DNA of 64,000 nt from Cepaea nemoralis (Eukaryota > Mollusca > Gastropoda > Stylommatophora > Helicidae): assembly GCA_014155875.1 (NCBI GenBank), contig JACEFZ010025803.1:38663-102662 (forward strand). The letters run 5' to 3'. The notes beneath the pieces were generated by a model. It had not been told where the DNA came from and did no database searches. It saw only the letters and a program-made list of their open reading frames with translations. Below are positions 22,281 to 33,477 of the stretch, in pieces; the stretch's first letter is position 1; each line of letters starts with the position of its first letter. The position numbers and the translations under genes were made by a program.

Positions 22281-23087
22281 ATGGTGATGCATGCCTGTCA
22301 GTCCACCAAGTGTATGAGTGGAGATAGGAAGTTGCAAAACGGCGTGACTTCTGTAACAGACTGTTTACGACCTGAACAGGCACACCGAGTAATTACCCCA
22401 GAGTCGATTACAGCCGTTGAACGCCTCGTACAAGAAAACCATCTATTGACTATGAGTCACATTACCGCACATCTTGACATCAGTCAAGGTTCAGTACACT
22501 TACACCACAACATGCATGATGTGCTATGGTACACGACAGCTTACTCTAGATTAGAAACAACGACCCAGTGATACTTGTCAACAACTTTGCTCTGAAGCAG
22601 AAGGTGATGTTTTCATATTAAGAATTGTTACTGGAGATTAAACCTGGGTTCACTACCAAGAGCCGGAAACGAAGAGAGCGAGCAAGAAATGGCGCCATCT
22701 CTTCTCACCGAAACCACAGCAGTTTCACACTCAGCCATATGCAGAGAAGGTTAAGCTGACTCTCTTTTGGGATGAACGAGGTGTATTTTAGAGTACTACA
22801 CGCCAAGAGGGAAATCTACCACCAGTGATACGTATACAGATCTTCTCAGATCTTCGACCGCAATCAAATCCAGACGACGTGGACTTCTGAGTAAAGATGT
22901 CATTTTGCAACATGACAAAGCTCGACCACATTCTGCTCATGTAACGGTTGAAACCATCGAAGACCTCCACTTCCTGACTGGTTACACACGCGACCAAGGG
23001 AATTTTTTCTTCTACAGCAGAATGCAAACACTTTATCAGCGCTGGAGCGCTTCCATTGAACGCAGTGGTGACTACATCGAAAAATGA
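22281..23087 (+). pseudogene. mariner transposase, missing the third catalytic region
   Basis: The transposase cuts and pastes the element at TA. The N-terminal half (22281-22571) keeps the helix-turn-helix region: a WRYRKLQNG-like block, SVTDCLRPEQAH, then TAVERLVQENHLLTM. The catalytic part shows the first Asp in TGDETWVHY (near 22635), an internal stop near 22788, and the second Asp in LQHDKARPHSA (near 22905). The PDL-type block carrying the third Asp is deleted. The frame jumps from EDLHF to the normal C-terminal stretch RMQTLYQRW...GDYIEK. Together the stop, frameshifts and deletion make it inactive. Confidence 0.85.
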
Positions 23088-23117
23088 TACATTTGTTCTG
23101 TAATTTTCAAAATATAT

Positions 23118-23126
23118 TCACACACA

Positions 23127-23172
<46 letters not shown>

Positions 23173-23290
23173 ACACCACACACGCACACACCACACACAC
23201 GCACGCACACAAACACACACGCACACACACAAAGGCACGCACGCACACACACATACACAAACCACACACACACACACACACACACACACA
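23118..23290. repeat. (CA)n microsatellite inside the mariner
   Basis: Long CA runs with CG and CACA-CC interruptions. It lies between the transposase stop and the right terminal repeat. 23322-23804, outside the element, shows nothing identifiable. Confidence 0.9.
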
Positions 23291-23804
23291 TTCAAGGATT
23301 TCATGTACAGCTCTCCTCGTATAATGTAAACTTCCGTTTACTGAACATTGACATTGCGGAATATATCGCGAAACGAAACAAATAACATGATGACCCTAGT
23401 TTACCTAGCGGTTATATCGTCCTTCTATCCAAATGGGAGGCCACATTTGGCGATATATTATCCTTTGACACTTAATCATTTAATCAATTCAAGCCTGTTG
23501 TGACACTGTTTTTCAATTGGCGAGAACGTGTTAAGAGGTATCTGATCTATTTCTTACTGCACTGTCATGAATGCAACAAGTACAGCGACAGTTCAAAGAC
23601 AGAATGTGTCTTGTCAACGCGTGAGTTCTGAGCGTTACCTATTTAATGGACTGGTCGGGCATTACACTAAATGGAAAACAGATGTGATTTCTAAGGTTTT
23701 GAGGTCATGACGAGCCATGTTGCTTCAGGAATTGTGGCGAACTGCCGCTGTGTGTAGATTGTCGTGAGACTTATAGGCTTGTTCAAGTTTGGGGCAGGTG
23801 GGGA

Positions 23805-23958
23805 GGGGAGAGGGGGAGGAACTGAAAGAGGGAGAGATAGAGGGCTAGAGAGAGTGTAAGCGTGAGAAAAAGATAATGAGAGAGCGAGAGTGAGAGTGAG
23901 ACATATAGTGAGACAGAGACAGAGAGAGATAGTGGGGGAGATAGTTAGGCAGAGAGGA

Positions 23959-23994
<36 letters not shown>

Positions 23995-23996
23995 AG
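23805..23996. repeat. GA-rich low complexity ending in (GAAA)n
   Basis: GAGAG-rich DNA with a clean (GAAA)n run at about 23958-23994. No coding signal is present. Confidence 0.88.
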
Positions 23997-24055
23997 CAGA
24001 CCATATATCGTTAACTCACTTTTTCAAAACTGCGTTACTGTCAACATTACATAGT

Positions 24056-24308
24056 GGGGCAGATAGAGAAATATAATGAAAAAAAACGACACAAAACATT
24101 TGATACACGAATACCGTATGGCAGAATGAGAAATGTAATGGACGAAACGACACAAAATATTTGATACATGAATACAGTAGGGCAGATTGAGAAATATAAT
24201 GGAAGATACGGCACAAAATATTTGATACATGAATACCGTGTGTGTGTGTGGGGGGGGGGGGGGTGTAAATAAGAAATATAATGAATGAAACGACACAAAA
24301 TATTTGTT
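24056..24308. repeat. ~62-bp tandem repeat, four units
   Basis: Each unit contains GAGAAATATAATG, ACGACACAAAATATTTGATA and a CGAATACCGTA-like end. A (TG)n/(G)n run interrupts the third-to-fourth junction. Minus-strand frames across it are repeat artefacts. Confidence 0.82.
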
Positions 24309-24464
24309 GACAGTTACGGCTACACAATTGTCCTTTATGTCATCATGCTGGAAGTAGACAAAGCACAGGGGAATTGTACACCCATTTAGGCGTATAGGTA
24401 TATGGTGGTAGGCCCATGATGTTTGTTCCTTTTCTGGCACATCGAGTATTATGGTCCAATCTTC

Positions 24465-25030
24465 ATTATCATCATCATCATCTTCCACTTCTGCCGTCAA
24501 GTGTCGTGGAGAGGATTAATTTGCGCTCTAGCGCACGGTGGGCGTTACTGGATAGTGTCATTCCGTGTGATTGTACAATGCCTTTGATATCGTCAATCCA
24601 TTTCCTTCTTCTTTCGTTCGCTTGAAATATGTCTATAACTGCAATGTTGTCTCTTGTATGAATCTAACATACTTTTTTAGTTCACTCAGTGGTCCATAGA
24701 GTTTATCTTCCACTGTTGTCTCTCTAGGCCAGAAGGTTCGCCTGGATATGTTGTAGTTTGGGCAGTGTCAATCCATTTTCTTCTTGGACGTCCTCTTGGT
24801 CTCGTCGCAGATGGTCTTTGATGTAAGGCCAGTGATGGTAGTTTTTGGTGTTGCATTCTAACGACATGGCCAAACCACTTGATCTTCTGTCTTTCAATAA
24901 ATGTGGCACAAGGTGTTGATCCCACTGTATGTCTGATAACAGCATTTCTTACTCTTCTCGGATAGTTAAGTTGGCAACTCTCCTCAGGCAACCCATCTCG
25001 CTTGTGTTGATTTTGCGAAAGTGTGATTTG
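24465..25030 (-). pseudogene. RTE/BovB-like LINE fragment R5, RT C-terminus and 3' tail
   Basis: The minus strand encodes GCLRRVANLTIREE, a frameshift, then RNAVIRHTVGS...FIERQKIKWFGHVVRMQ and RPRGRPRRKWID. This is the conserved C-terminal region downstream of RT in RTE-type elements. About 200 bp of 3' UTR follow, ending in an (ATC)n tail at 24468-24487, seen as (GAT)n on the element strand. 25031-25400 holds nothing I recognise. Confidence 0.75.
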
Positions 25031-25400
25031 GATAAAGTCCAGGTTTAAGGATGAACCTACGACAGGTCCAGCAAACCGGTAGGGAATTTATTTATTCAAG
25101 TAATATTGCTCCAGAATATGGAGGAAATTGAAAGAAAAACGCAACTCTATCAGAGTTCACACCGGAAACACACCGAAGCCGAACCACAAGCGACCAATAA
25201 CAGCTAAATTTCGACAGACAGGAGATATTCGGCACTTGAAATGTTTCTGGTCTAGGAAATAAGGAACCAGCTGTCATAGAATGTATGGTCCAATCACCCG
25301 AAGATAATTTCAACTTCTTTACTCCGTTTGTCGGGGATTGTGAAACTGCGTTTCACTAACCCCTTAGCCATAGATGTCCACTTTAAGTTAACACAGTTAA

Positions 25401-25647
25401 TTAGTTGCTTATACTTTACAGGACGTTGCAGTCAACACCAGCATTTTGTTTTGTTTTGCTGCTGTGATCTTTTGGCAAGTTTACGTTCAGTAGTTTTTCA
25501 ATGCTTTCTGAACTACCGGCACCCATACCATTTTGTAAAAAAACCAACGCAAGGCGGTCTGCCACTAAATCGTCTACAGCTGTGTTTCGAACGCGGGTAT
25601 GCGGGATTACGAACTGCGTCCGTAACTTTTTCACCACGGAGCCGGCA
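25401..25647 (-). mobile_element. SINE of family S4, minus-strand copy
   Basis: Read on the minus strand: a tRNA-like head (GGCTCCGTGGTGAAAAAGTT, then GTTCGAAACACAGC as B box), the core CCGGTAGTTCAGAAAGCA, and the tail ending in CCTGTAAAG...GCAACTAA. It is nearly full length by comparison with the other S4 copies. 25648-26119 is unassigned. Confidence 0.75.
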
Positions 25648-26119
25648 AGTTAACAAAAGTAAACAAAGAATATCTCTGTGTAAAACAAAACATTTCCAAT
25701 TCCCATTTTCATAAACGAGCTTTCCTCACGACTAAGCTCGTTCTGGAGTTTTACATCAGCGTCGCCGGCAAAGGCAAACCCAATAACAACCCCGTTCCCA
25801 GCTGCCATGTAATCTTAAATCTAGAACTTGGAACGGGTGTCCTCAAGGGTTGACAGCTGTTGTTAGTAATCAGGTTATCAGTTTAGGGAATTCCCCACGG
25901 AGATTCCTGCAGTTCAGCGTTCTTTCAGAAGTCAATGATAACTGGAGTAGTTGTGATTGGTACAACACGATCTGCAATACCAGCTGTCTCTTGGGCCACC
26001 TCTCAGACAATCTTCTTTGATTTCCTGTCTTGTGTTGGTTTCATCAATTGGTGCCGTCTCCGCAATGAAGTTTGGCGGAAATGAATCTCCGACATTGTAT
26101 ATTCTGAGAATCCGTTGCC

Positions 26120-26401
26120 AATTCTGATATGTATGTAAAGTAAAATAGTCATCGTATGTACGCAAAGAAAATATTGATCATATGTACGTAAAGTAATATA
26201 TTGGTCATATATACCTAAAGTAAAACATTGATCGTATGTACGTAATGTAAGATTTTGATACTATATACGTACAGTAAAATATTAATCGTATGTACGTAAA
26301 GAAAAATATTGATCACATGTACGTAAAGTAACATAATGATAATATACGCGTAAAGCAAAATATTGATACTATGTACGTAAAGTAAAATATTAATCATATG
26401 T
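26120..26401. repeat. 27-bp satellite, left block (about 10 units)
   Basis: The unit is ATTGATCATATGTACGTAAA plus GTAAAAT, diverged in this block. It is separated from the main block by SINE DNA. Because 27 is divisible by 3 and the unit lacks stops in some frames, long repetitive frames occur that are not genes. Confidence 0.88.
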
Positions 26402-26408
26402 TATTTTT

Positions 26409-26650
26409 TTCCTTCGCATATCCTTTACAGGGTCGTTCTCAGTGGCTAAGGGCTTGCGAACGCGGTTTGTGAGCTCGCATACTCGGGTTCGAAACACAGA
26501 GGTGCTGGTTTTTTCGAAAATGGTATAGGAGCCGGTCGTTCAGAAAGCAATGGCAAACTACTGAACGTAAAATTTGCCCAGGAATCACGAACAGCGAAAA
26601 TGCTGGGGTTGACTGCTACGTCCTGTGAAGGACATGCAACTTAGTTTTTT
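26409..26650 (+). mobile_element. SINE of family S4, plus-strand copy of a tail-to-tail pair
   Basis: The copy from about 26432 has the head GTGGCTAAGGGCTTGCGAAC, the B box CGGGTTCGAAACAC, the core GCCGGTCGTTCAGAAAGCAA and the tail GTCCTGTGAAGGACATGCAA. It is preceded by a reversed scrap of S4 tail (26409-26431). Confidence 0.75.
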
Positions 26651-26652
26651 TT

Positions 26653-26881
26653 AATCCTTTACAGGACATCGCTGTCAACACCAGTATTTTTCAGCTGATT
26701 GTTGATTTCTTGGCAAGATTACGCTCAGTAGTTTGCCATTGCTTTCTGAGCGACCGGCTCACATATCCCTAAGTTACCGACGCAGAGAGAACCGCCACCG
26801 ATTCTCACGCACGTCACATTACTCACGAGAGTATACGGGATTACGGAGAAAGTCGCTAATGCCTAGGCCAGGGAGATCGGT
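26653..26881 (-). mobile_element. SINE of family S4, minus-strand copy of a tail-to-tail pair
   Basis: Begins with the reversed tail AATCCTTTACAGGACATCGC and ends with the reversed head (...CTAGGCCAGGGAGATCGG). Its 3' end faces that of the preceding copy across a T-run. TAATCATATGT occurs on both sides of the pair (26391-26401 and 26883-26893), a possible target duplication, or simply satellite sequence. Confidence 0.75.
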
Positions 26882-26882
26882 C

Positions 26883-27878
26883 TAATCATATGTAAAGGAA
26901 AAACATTGATAACATGTACGTAAAACAAAATATGGATATTATGTACGGAAAGTAAAATATTGATCCTATGTACATAAAATAAAATATTGATCATATGTGT
27001 ATGCATAGTAAAATATTGATCATATGTACGTAAGGTAAAATATTGATCATATGTACGTAAGGTAAAATATTGATCATATGTACGTATGGTAAAATATTGA
27101 TCATATGTACGTAAAGTAAAATATTGATCATATGTACGTAAAGTAAAATATTGATCATATGTATGTATGGTAAAAAATTGATCACATGTACGTAAAGTAA
27201 AAATATTGATAATATGTATGTAAAGCAAAATGTTGATAATATGTATGTAATGTAAAATATTGATCATATGTACGTAAAGTAAAATATTGATCATATGTAC
27301 GTATGGTAAAATATTGATCATATGTACGTAAAGTAAAATATTGATCATATGTACGTAAAGTAAAATATTGATCATAAGTACGTATGGTAAAATATTGATC
27401 ATATGTACGTAAAGTAAAATATTGATCATATGTACGTAAGGTAAAATATTGATCATATGTACGTAAAGTAAAAATATTGATAATATGTATGTAAAGCAAC
27501 ATATTGATAATATGTATGTAAAGTAAAATATTGATCATATGCACGTAAAGTAAAATATTGATCATATGTACGTAAAGTAAAATATTGATCATATGTACGT
27601 AAAAAAATATTGATCAAATGTACGTAAAGTAAAATATTTATCATATCTACGTAAAGTAAAATACTGATCATATGTACGTAAAGTAAAATATTGATCATAT
27701 TTACGTAAAGTTAAATATTGATCATATGTACGTAAAGCAAAATACTGATCATATGTACGTAAAGCAAAATATTGATCATATGTACGTAAAGTAAAATATT
27801 GATCATATGTACGTAAAGCAAAATACTGATCATATGTACGTAAAGCAAAATATTGATCATATTTACATAAAGTAAACT
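26883..27878. repeat. 27-bp satellite, main block (about 37 units)
   Basis: Near-identical units carry TGATCA, CATATG and TACGTA palindromes. Common variants are AAGTA/AGGTA/ATGGTA before AAAATATT. The minus strand reads as an endless INILLYVHM-type peptide, a consequence of the 27-bp period. 27879-28094 is unassigned. Confidence 0.95.
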
Positions 27879-28094
27879 AAGTAAAGGGCCATTTTACGTA
27901 CCTTAAGTGGCATGTGGTATATGGTGCTAGACGCAGATGTTGATAGAACAACTGACACTCCGTCGGTGATTTTATCAGTATCACAGCTTCCCCCTTTACA
28001 TCCCACTATATTTCATGGCACTCATTTTAAGCTGGGTCGATACGAAAACCCAGATTAATTTTAATAATTTCGTATCCGCTGTCCCTCTCTTTTC

Positions 28095-28381
28095 CTCTCT
28101 GGCTGCCTCTCTGCCTCCCTATCTCACTTCTCTCTTCAATCCATCTCTTCCCCACCATCTTTTCACCTCTCTATACCCCTCTCTGTCACTTCCATCTTTC
28201 CGCCTCTCTCTCCTTTTCTTCATATCTCTCTCCCTCTCCCCCCTTTGTCTCTCTTTCTTATCTCGTTTCCTCTCACTTCCCTTAACACTCCCTCTCACTC
28301 CCTCTCTCTCTCTCACCTCCATCTTTCCGCCTCTCTCGCTCGCCGTATCTCTCTCCCTTTCTTCATTTCTCTCACTTCCCC

Positions 28382-28452
<71 letters not shown>

Positions 28453-28525
28453 CATTTCTCTTCAATCCCCTTAACACTCACCCCCCCCCCCCCTTTGTCT
28501 TCCCTCTCCCTCTCTCTTCTAATCC
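28095..28525. repeat. CT-rich low complexity with (TC)n and (C)n
   Basis: Pyrimidine-rich plus strand with pure (TC)n at about 28383-28449 and a C-run near 28481-28494. Ser/Leu-rich frames here are artefacts. Confidence 0.92.
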
Positions 28526-28577
28526 GCTGTCACCTTAATAAATATTTTGACCAAAAAAAGAGATTGCACAATACATA

Positions 28578-29860
28578 CCAGAGACATCATCATCATCAAG
28601 TGCCCTGCCAGCTGGCGTAGGCGTTCATGGCTCTTCACAGATCTCGGTCGTTGGTGTTCTGGGTCAACTCTGCTGATGGTTTTCCTCTATGCCACCGTCT
28701 CAATCCATCCAGCATCAATTCCCTTGGTCTGCCTCTCTTCCCCTCGATCTTTCCAGTTGTCACGATGTTCTCCAATACCTCTCTTCTCATCACATGACCG
28801 AAGAAAGATGTTTGTCTCTTCCTTACTAATGTATATAATGTTCTAGTTTCATTAGCCTGTATCAGACAGTCGTTGTTAGTTACTCTGGCAGTCCAAGGAA
28901 TTCGCAACATTCGTCTCAGGAACCACATCTCTGTTGCTTCTAATTTCTTCTTAATTTGTTCATTTACATTCCAAGATTCACTGCCATACAGCAAAACTGG
29001 ATCTACATAGCATTTCAGCACTCTCTTTCTTACATTCAGTGATAGTGACCTATTGTACAAGATACTCTTCATCTTCTGAAATGCGGCCTCTGCTTGCCCT
29101 ATTCTGCTCTTAATCTCTGTTGTACATCTTCCATCTGATGTTATAAATACCCCTAGGTATTTAAAATTATTCTCTTGGTTAAGAATTGTCCCTTCTATTT
29201 CTATGTCACATGTTGGTGTCATCATTTTCTTTGATATCACCATTGTTACTGTTTTCTTGATATTCAAGGAGAGTCCTTTCCTTGCACTCTCTGTTAGTAC
29301 AATGTCTAACAATTGTAGGTCTGTTGAATTATCCGCCACCAATACTGTGTCATCTGCGTAGCGTATATTATTTATATTATAACCTCCAGCTAGTATTCCT
29401 GGCTTCTCTTTGATCTCTCTCATTATTACTTCGCTATACAGGGAGAAAAGATCTGGTGACAAGACACACCCTTGTCGTACTCCTAGCTTTATCTGTTCTA
29501 TCTACTCTCTTTATTTCTCATTTTAATTGATGCTGCTTGGTTCCAGTAGATATCCTTTATTATTATTAAATCTTTCCCATCAATGCTGATATGTTCTAAC
29601 ATTTTAGTCAGTTCATCATGTTTTACTTTATCAAATGCCTTAGTATAATCTATGAAGCACAAATATATGTCTCTGTTTCTCTATTGACCTTTCTATTAGT
29701 GTCCGTAATGTGTATATAGCATTGCTTTTGCCCTTTCCCTCCACAAATCCATACTGTTCTTCACTAATTTCCATTTTTATTTTCTGTCTGGTTCTTCTCA
29801 TTATGTTTATGAGTAGAAGCTTAGTCATATGGTTTATGAGATTAATTGTACGAAAATCTT
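28578..29860 (-). pseudogene. RTE/BovB-like LINE copy R6, RT catalytic region to 3' tail
   Basis: Minus strand. It includes SEEQYGFVEGKGKSNAIYTL (29640-29828), a frameshift, and a 275-codon frame (28635-29462) with SPDLFSLYSEVIMREI, the catalytic RYADDTVLVAD, YLGVFITSDGR, YGSESWNVNEQ, WFLRRMLRIPWTARV, FFGHVMRR and TTGKIEGKRGRPRE. This is the best-preserved RTE C-terminus in the window. It ends in an (ATC)n tail near 28585-28600. Stops between the two frames mean no complete ORF2. Confidence 0.85.
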
Positions 29861-30749
29861 AACATTCAATTGCTCCTGGTCTTTTTGGTAAAACTATACA
29901 TACTGATTTCAGCATATCGCTCGGTAAATATCCACTGCTGTAAATATCATTCAAGATAATTTACAATATATCTACTCCAAATTCTGCCAATACTTCTAAT
30001 TCTTCTATTGTGATTTCATCTGGCCCAGCTGTTTTTCCTTTCTTCATATGTTGTATAGCGTCAGCGACTTCTTCTTTTAGAATAGGTGGGCCTTCTAAGT
30101 TACTTTCTTCTGTTAATTCTTCCCTTTCTCCATCATATAACTCTCGTATATACTCATTCCACCTCTTCATTATAGCACCTTCCTTTAATATCTTCCCTGT
30201 TTTTGATTTCAAACACCCTGTATTTATTCTTATTTTTCTTCTTGTGAGCTCACTGATTTGTCTGTGCATATCTTTTATATCTTTAATGGAATTTAATTAA
30301 ATTTTTTTGCATTGTTCGTTTAACCAACTTTCTTTTGCCTTCACACATTTATCTGTTATTTTTTTTATTTATCTTAGCGTATTCTTGTTTATGTTTTCTT
30401 TTGTCCATCAACATTAAAATTTCTTTAGTCATCCATTTTTTCTTAGCTATTTGGCATCTCTCCGGTAATATTTCTTTATTAGTTTGATGAATGGAGTCCC
30501 TTAACATTTCCCATTTTTCTTAGCTATTTGGCATCTCTCCGGTAATATTTCTTTATTAGTTTGATGAATGGAGTCCCTTAACATTTCCCATTGTTCATTT
30601 ATACTCTGTATTTTAGTTATTGCATTGTACCTATTTCTCACAGTCACTCTGTATTGTTCTTGAATTTCTTTATCTACTCTCAGAATCTCTTTATTAAGTC
30701 TCACGTTCTTAACCATTTCCCCCCTCTCTTTAATCTTACTTTTATTTGT
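29861..30749 (-). pseudogene. RTE/BovB-like LINE copy R6, linker and RT N-terminus
   Basis: Minus-strand blocks: NTGCLKSKTGKILKEG, RWNEYIRELYDGEREE and PPILKEEVADAIQHMKKGKTAGPDEI (29961-30269), then upstream the linker with YRVTVRNRYNAI (30501-30845 frame). The GKTAGPDEI block corresponds to the start of the RT fingers. A 77-bp tandem duplication (30441-30594) lies inside the linker, and the copy is interrupted at about 30750 by unrelated DNA. Confidence 0.78.
30441..30594. repeat. 77-bp tandem duplication inside RTE R6
   Basis: TCTTAGCTATTTGGCATCTC starts at 30441 and again at 30518. The two units are essentially identical through TTAACATTTCCCATT, indicating a recent local duplication. It is not a codon multiple (77 = 3x25+2) and so shifts the frame. 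Confidence 0.9.
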
Positions 30750-31302
30750 CTGCATTTCCTCCGAAGTCGGAGAGTGTCTGCCTGTACGGCGAGGAACCAC
30801 CAGTCTGCACACCAATAAGCCAGACATGGGACAACGGATACTCACGCAAAACTCAGGTCCTGTATGACATCACACTGATGTTGGACAACAGGATGCCTTC
30901 ATCCGACATACAGGACTTCGCGTTGGAGCTCAACCAACGAACACAAGCAAGCAAGCAAGCATTTGTCTGCATAGTGGTACATGATCACTATTACAGTCAG
31001 CACCACAAAATAGTCGTTTATTAAAGTTTGCAGAAGCGATAATGATCCACTTGCCTAAGCCAATTTTGTGCAAACAGAAAGGCATGATAGTCAGTTTAAA
31101 ATTACCATGGTAAACAACTGATATTACTGTGTGAAGATGTGTATATTTCAGCTTGAACGATGATTCTAATTATTTTACTCCATGTTGTGTGATATCTGCA
31201 GTAAGTACCTGACGAGATGCAGCGAAATGTGCCAGGCAATAAATCGTACTATATATGCTTTGCGTCTTCGTTATTCAAATTAATTAACGCATTTCTAAAT
31301 CT
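30750..31302. other. unidentified insertion within RTE R6, unique part
   Basis: About 550 bp between the RTE linker and the simple-repeat tract, without similarity to other parts of the window that I can see. A 92-codon plus frame (30746-31024) crosses the junction and is not convincing. Confidence 0.5.
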
Positions 31303-31665
31303 ATTATTAGTTAGTTAGTTAATTAGTTAGTTACTTAGTTACTTAGTTAGTTAGTTAGTTAGTTAGTTGGTTAGTTGGTTGGTTTGTTGGCTGGTTGGCT
31401 GGTTGGGTGGTTGGTTGGTTGGTTGGTTGATTGGTTGGTTAGTTAGTTAGTTTAGTTAGTTAGTTAGTTAGTTGGTTGGTTGGTTGGCTGGTTTAGTTAG
31501 TTAGTTAGTTACTTAGTTAGTTAGTTAGTTAGTTAGTTGGATGGTTAGTTGGTTGGCTGGTTGGTTGGTTGGTTGGGTGGTTGGTTGGTTGGTTAGTTAG
31601 TTAGTTTAGTTAGTTTAGTTAGTTTAGTTAGTTTAGTTGGTTGGTTTGTTGGTTGGTTGGTTGGT

Positions 31666-31720
<55 letters not shown>
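31303..31720. repeat. (TTAG)n/(TTGG)n tetranucleotide tract, about 420 bp
   Basis: Alternating blocks of TTAG and TTGG with occasional TTTAG. The RTE endonuclease resumes directly at its right edge (31720). TTTAG-type tails also end SINE S1, so the tract may have grown from a retroelement tail. Confidence 0.9.
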
Positions 31721-32205
31721 AAGTATGTAGTCAATTTGGTTGCGTACTTTCTTATCAGTGCTTTTCCATGTGTATAGTCGTCTTTTATGGTGTTTAAACC
31801 ACGTGTTCCCAATTACCATATCATTGATATTTGCCCATTCTATTAGATTTTCTCTTCTTTCATGTCTTGTACCTAAACCAGAATTCCTCACTACATCCTC
31901 CATTTTCCCCTTTCCTACTTTTGCATTAAATCTCTAAGTATTATTTTTATTTCTTGTGATCCAATTTGAGCCATCGCCATGTCTATTTCGTCGTAAAAGT
32001 GTTGTATTTCTTCATCACTACTGCTTGTTGTTGGTGCATATACTTATATAATATTTATACCTATTGGTTTGCCTTTGATTTTGACCATTACAACTCTTTC
32101 TGAAATACACCAGTATCCATTAATTGATGTGAATGTTTCTTCATCTAATATTATTCCTACACTTTTCTCATGTGTATCTCCTCCAGAATAAATTATTGGT
32201 GGTTG
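31706..32205 (-). pseudogene. RTE/BovB-like LINE copy R6, endonuclease
   Basis: Minus strand: GLGTRHERRENLIEWA, VIGNTWFKHHKRRLYTWKS and KKVRNQIDYIL (31706-31903). Upstream are broken blocks matching the VYAPT and EEI-type region. Catalytic EEP residues upstream are eroded by stops. It is the 5' part of the same RTE copy as 28578-30749. Confidence 0.75.
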
Positions 32206-32439
32206 TCAGCTATAATTTTGCCCGATGAGACATACGTTTCGAAACTACCAGGCGGTTATCAAAATCCCTCAGTGAATCACAACACAGAAGTCATCAATAA
32301 TAGATAACCCAATTTCTTGTCTGGTCCTCAGGTGATTGAAGCAGTCATCACCAGGTACAGATGTAGTCTCTGTATCAACGGGAGAATGTTCATTAGCAAG
32401 ATAACTTCCTGGGAGAGACAACGTCAAGTACCCGGAGCA

Positions 32440-33460
32440 ATTTCTGTAAGTGCAGGCAAGAACTCTGAATGTCTGGTTTCTGTAAGTGCAGGCCAGAATT
32501 CTGAATGTCTGGTTTCTGTAAGTGCAGGCCAGAGTTCTGAATATCTGGTTTCTTTAAGTGCAGGCCAGAATTCTGAATGTCTGGTTTCTGTAAGTGCAGG
32601 CCAGAATTCTGAATGTCTGGTTTCTGTAAGTGCAGGCCAGAATTCTGAATGTCTGGTTTCTGTAAGTGCAGGCCACAGCTTTGAATGCCTCATTTCTGTA
32701 AGTGCAGGCCAGAGATCTAAATGTCTGGTTTCTGTAAGTGAAGGTCAGAGCCCTGAATGTCTAATTTCTGTAGGTGCACGTCAGAGCTCTCAATGTCTAG
32801 TTTTTGTAAGTGCAGGCCAGAGCTCTAAATGTCTAATTTCTGTAAGTGCAGGACAGAGTTCTGAATGTCTGGTTTCTCTAAGTGCATACCAGAGCTCTGA
32901 ACGGTCACTTTCTGTAAGTGCACTCCAGATCTCTGAATGTTTAGTTTCTTTAAGTGCAGGTCTAATTTCTGTAAGTGTCGGCCAGATCTCTGAATGTCTA
33001 GTTTCTGTAGGTGCAAGCCAGATCTCTGAATATCTACTTTCTATAAGTGCAGGCCAAACTCTATATGTCTAATTTCTGTAAGCGTAGGCCAGAGCTATGA
33101 ATGTCTAGTTTCTGTAAGTGCAGACCATAGCTATGAATGTCTGGTTTCTGTAAGTGCAGGCCAGAGCTCTGAATGTCTAGTTTCTCTAAGTTGGGGCCAG
33201 AAGTTTGCTTGTCTAGTTTCTGTAAGTGCAGGCCAGAACTCTGAACGTCTACTTTCTGTAAATGCAGGCAAAAACTCTGAATGTCTACTTTCTGTGAGTG
33301 CAGACCAGAACTCTGAATGTCTAATTTCTGTAAGTGTAGGCCAGAACTCTGAATGTCTAATTTCTGTAAGTGCGGGATAAAACTCTGAATGTCTAATTTC
33401 TGTAAGTGCAGGCCAGAGCTCTGAATGTTTTGATTCTGTGTGTGCAGCCCTGAATGTCCA
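32440..33460. repeat. 36-bp minisatellite (about 28 units)
   Basis: The unit is CTGGTTTCTGTAAGTGCAGG followed by CCAGAATTCTGAATGT. Most units hold a GTAAGT, identical to a strong 5' splice-site consensus, and many hold the palindrome CAGAATTCTG. The 36-bp period keeps several frames open on both strands (for example 32317-33072 plus, 33061-33480 minus). These are repeat artefacts. There are no unique spacers, so it is not a CRISPR array. Confidence 0.95.
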
Positions 33461-33477
33461 ATTTTCCAATTTTCAAA

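Larger units (their letters stand above)
22009..23319 (+). mobile_element. Tc1/mariner-type DNA transposon, defective
   Basis: The left end, CGAGGGTCTTCAAATG, follows a TA at 22007-22008. The right end, ...CTCTCCTCG, precedes a TA at 23320-23321, giving the TA target duplication of the family and imperfect inverted ends. A transposase pseudogene lies inside. A (CA)n tract (23121-23290) has expanded between the transposase stop and the right end, pushing the total to 1.31 kb. Confidence 0.8.

Noticed and set aside
25328..25714. 128-codon plus frame
   Set aside because: It runs antisense through SINE S4 and has no independent support.
26863..27698. 197-, 136- and 81-codon minus frames in the satellite
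   Set aside because: Pure consequence of a 27-bp unit without stops. Period and sequence are explained by the satellite.
32317..33072. 251-codon frame of SVSAGQ-SECLV-type repeats that looks like a secreted repetitive protein
   Set aside because: The 36-bp period forces an open frame, and comparable frames exist on the opposite strand. There is no signal peptide and no consistent codon bias.
32440..33460. Regular 36-bp periodicity resembling a CRISPR array
   Set aside because: The repeats are contiguous with no spacers, vary internally, and lie in an animal genome.
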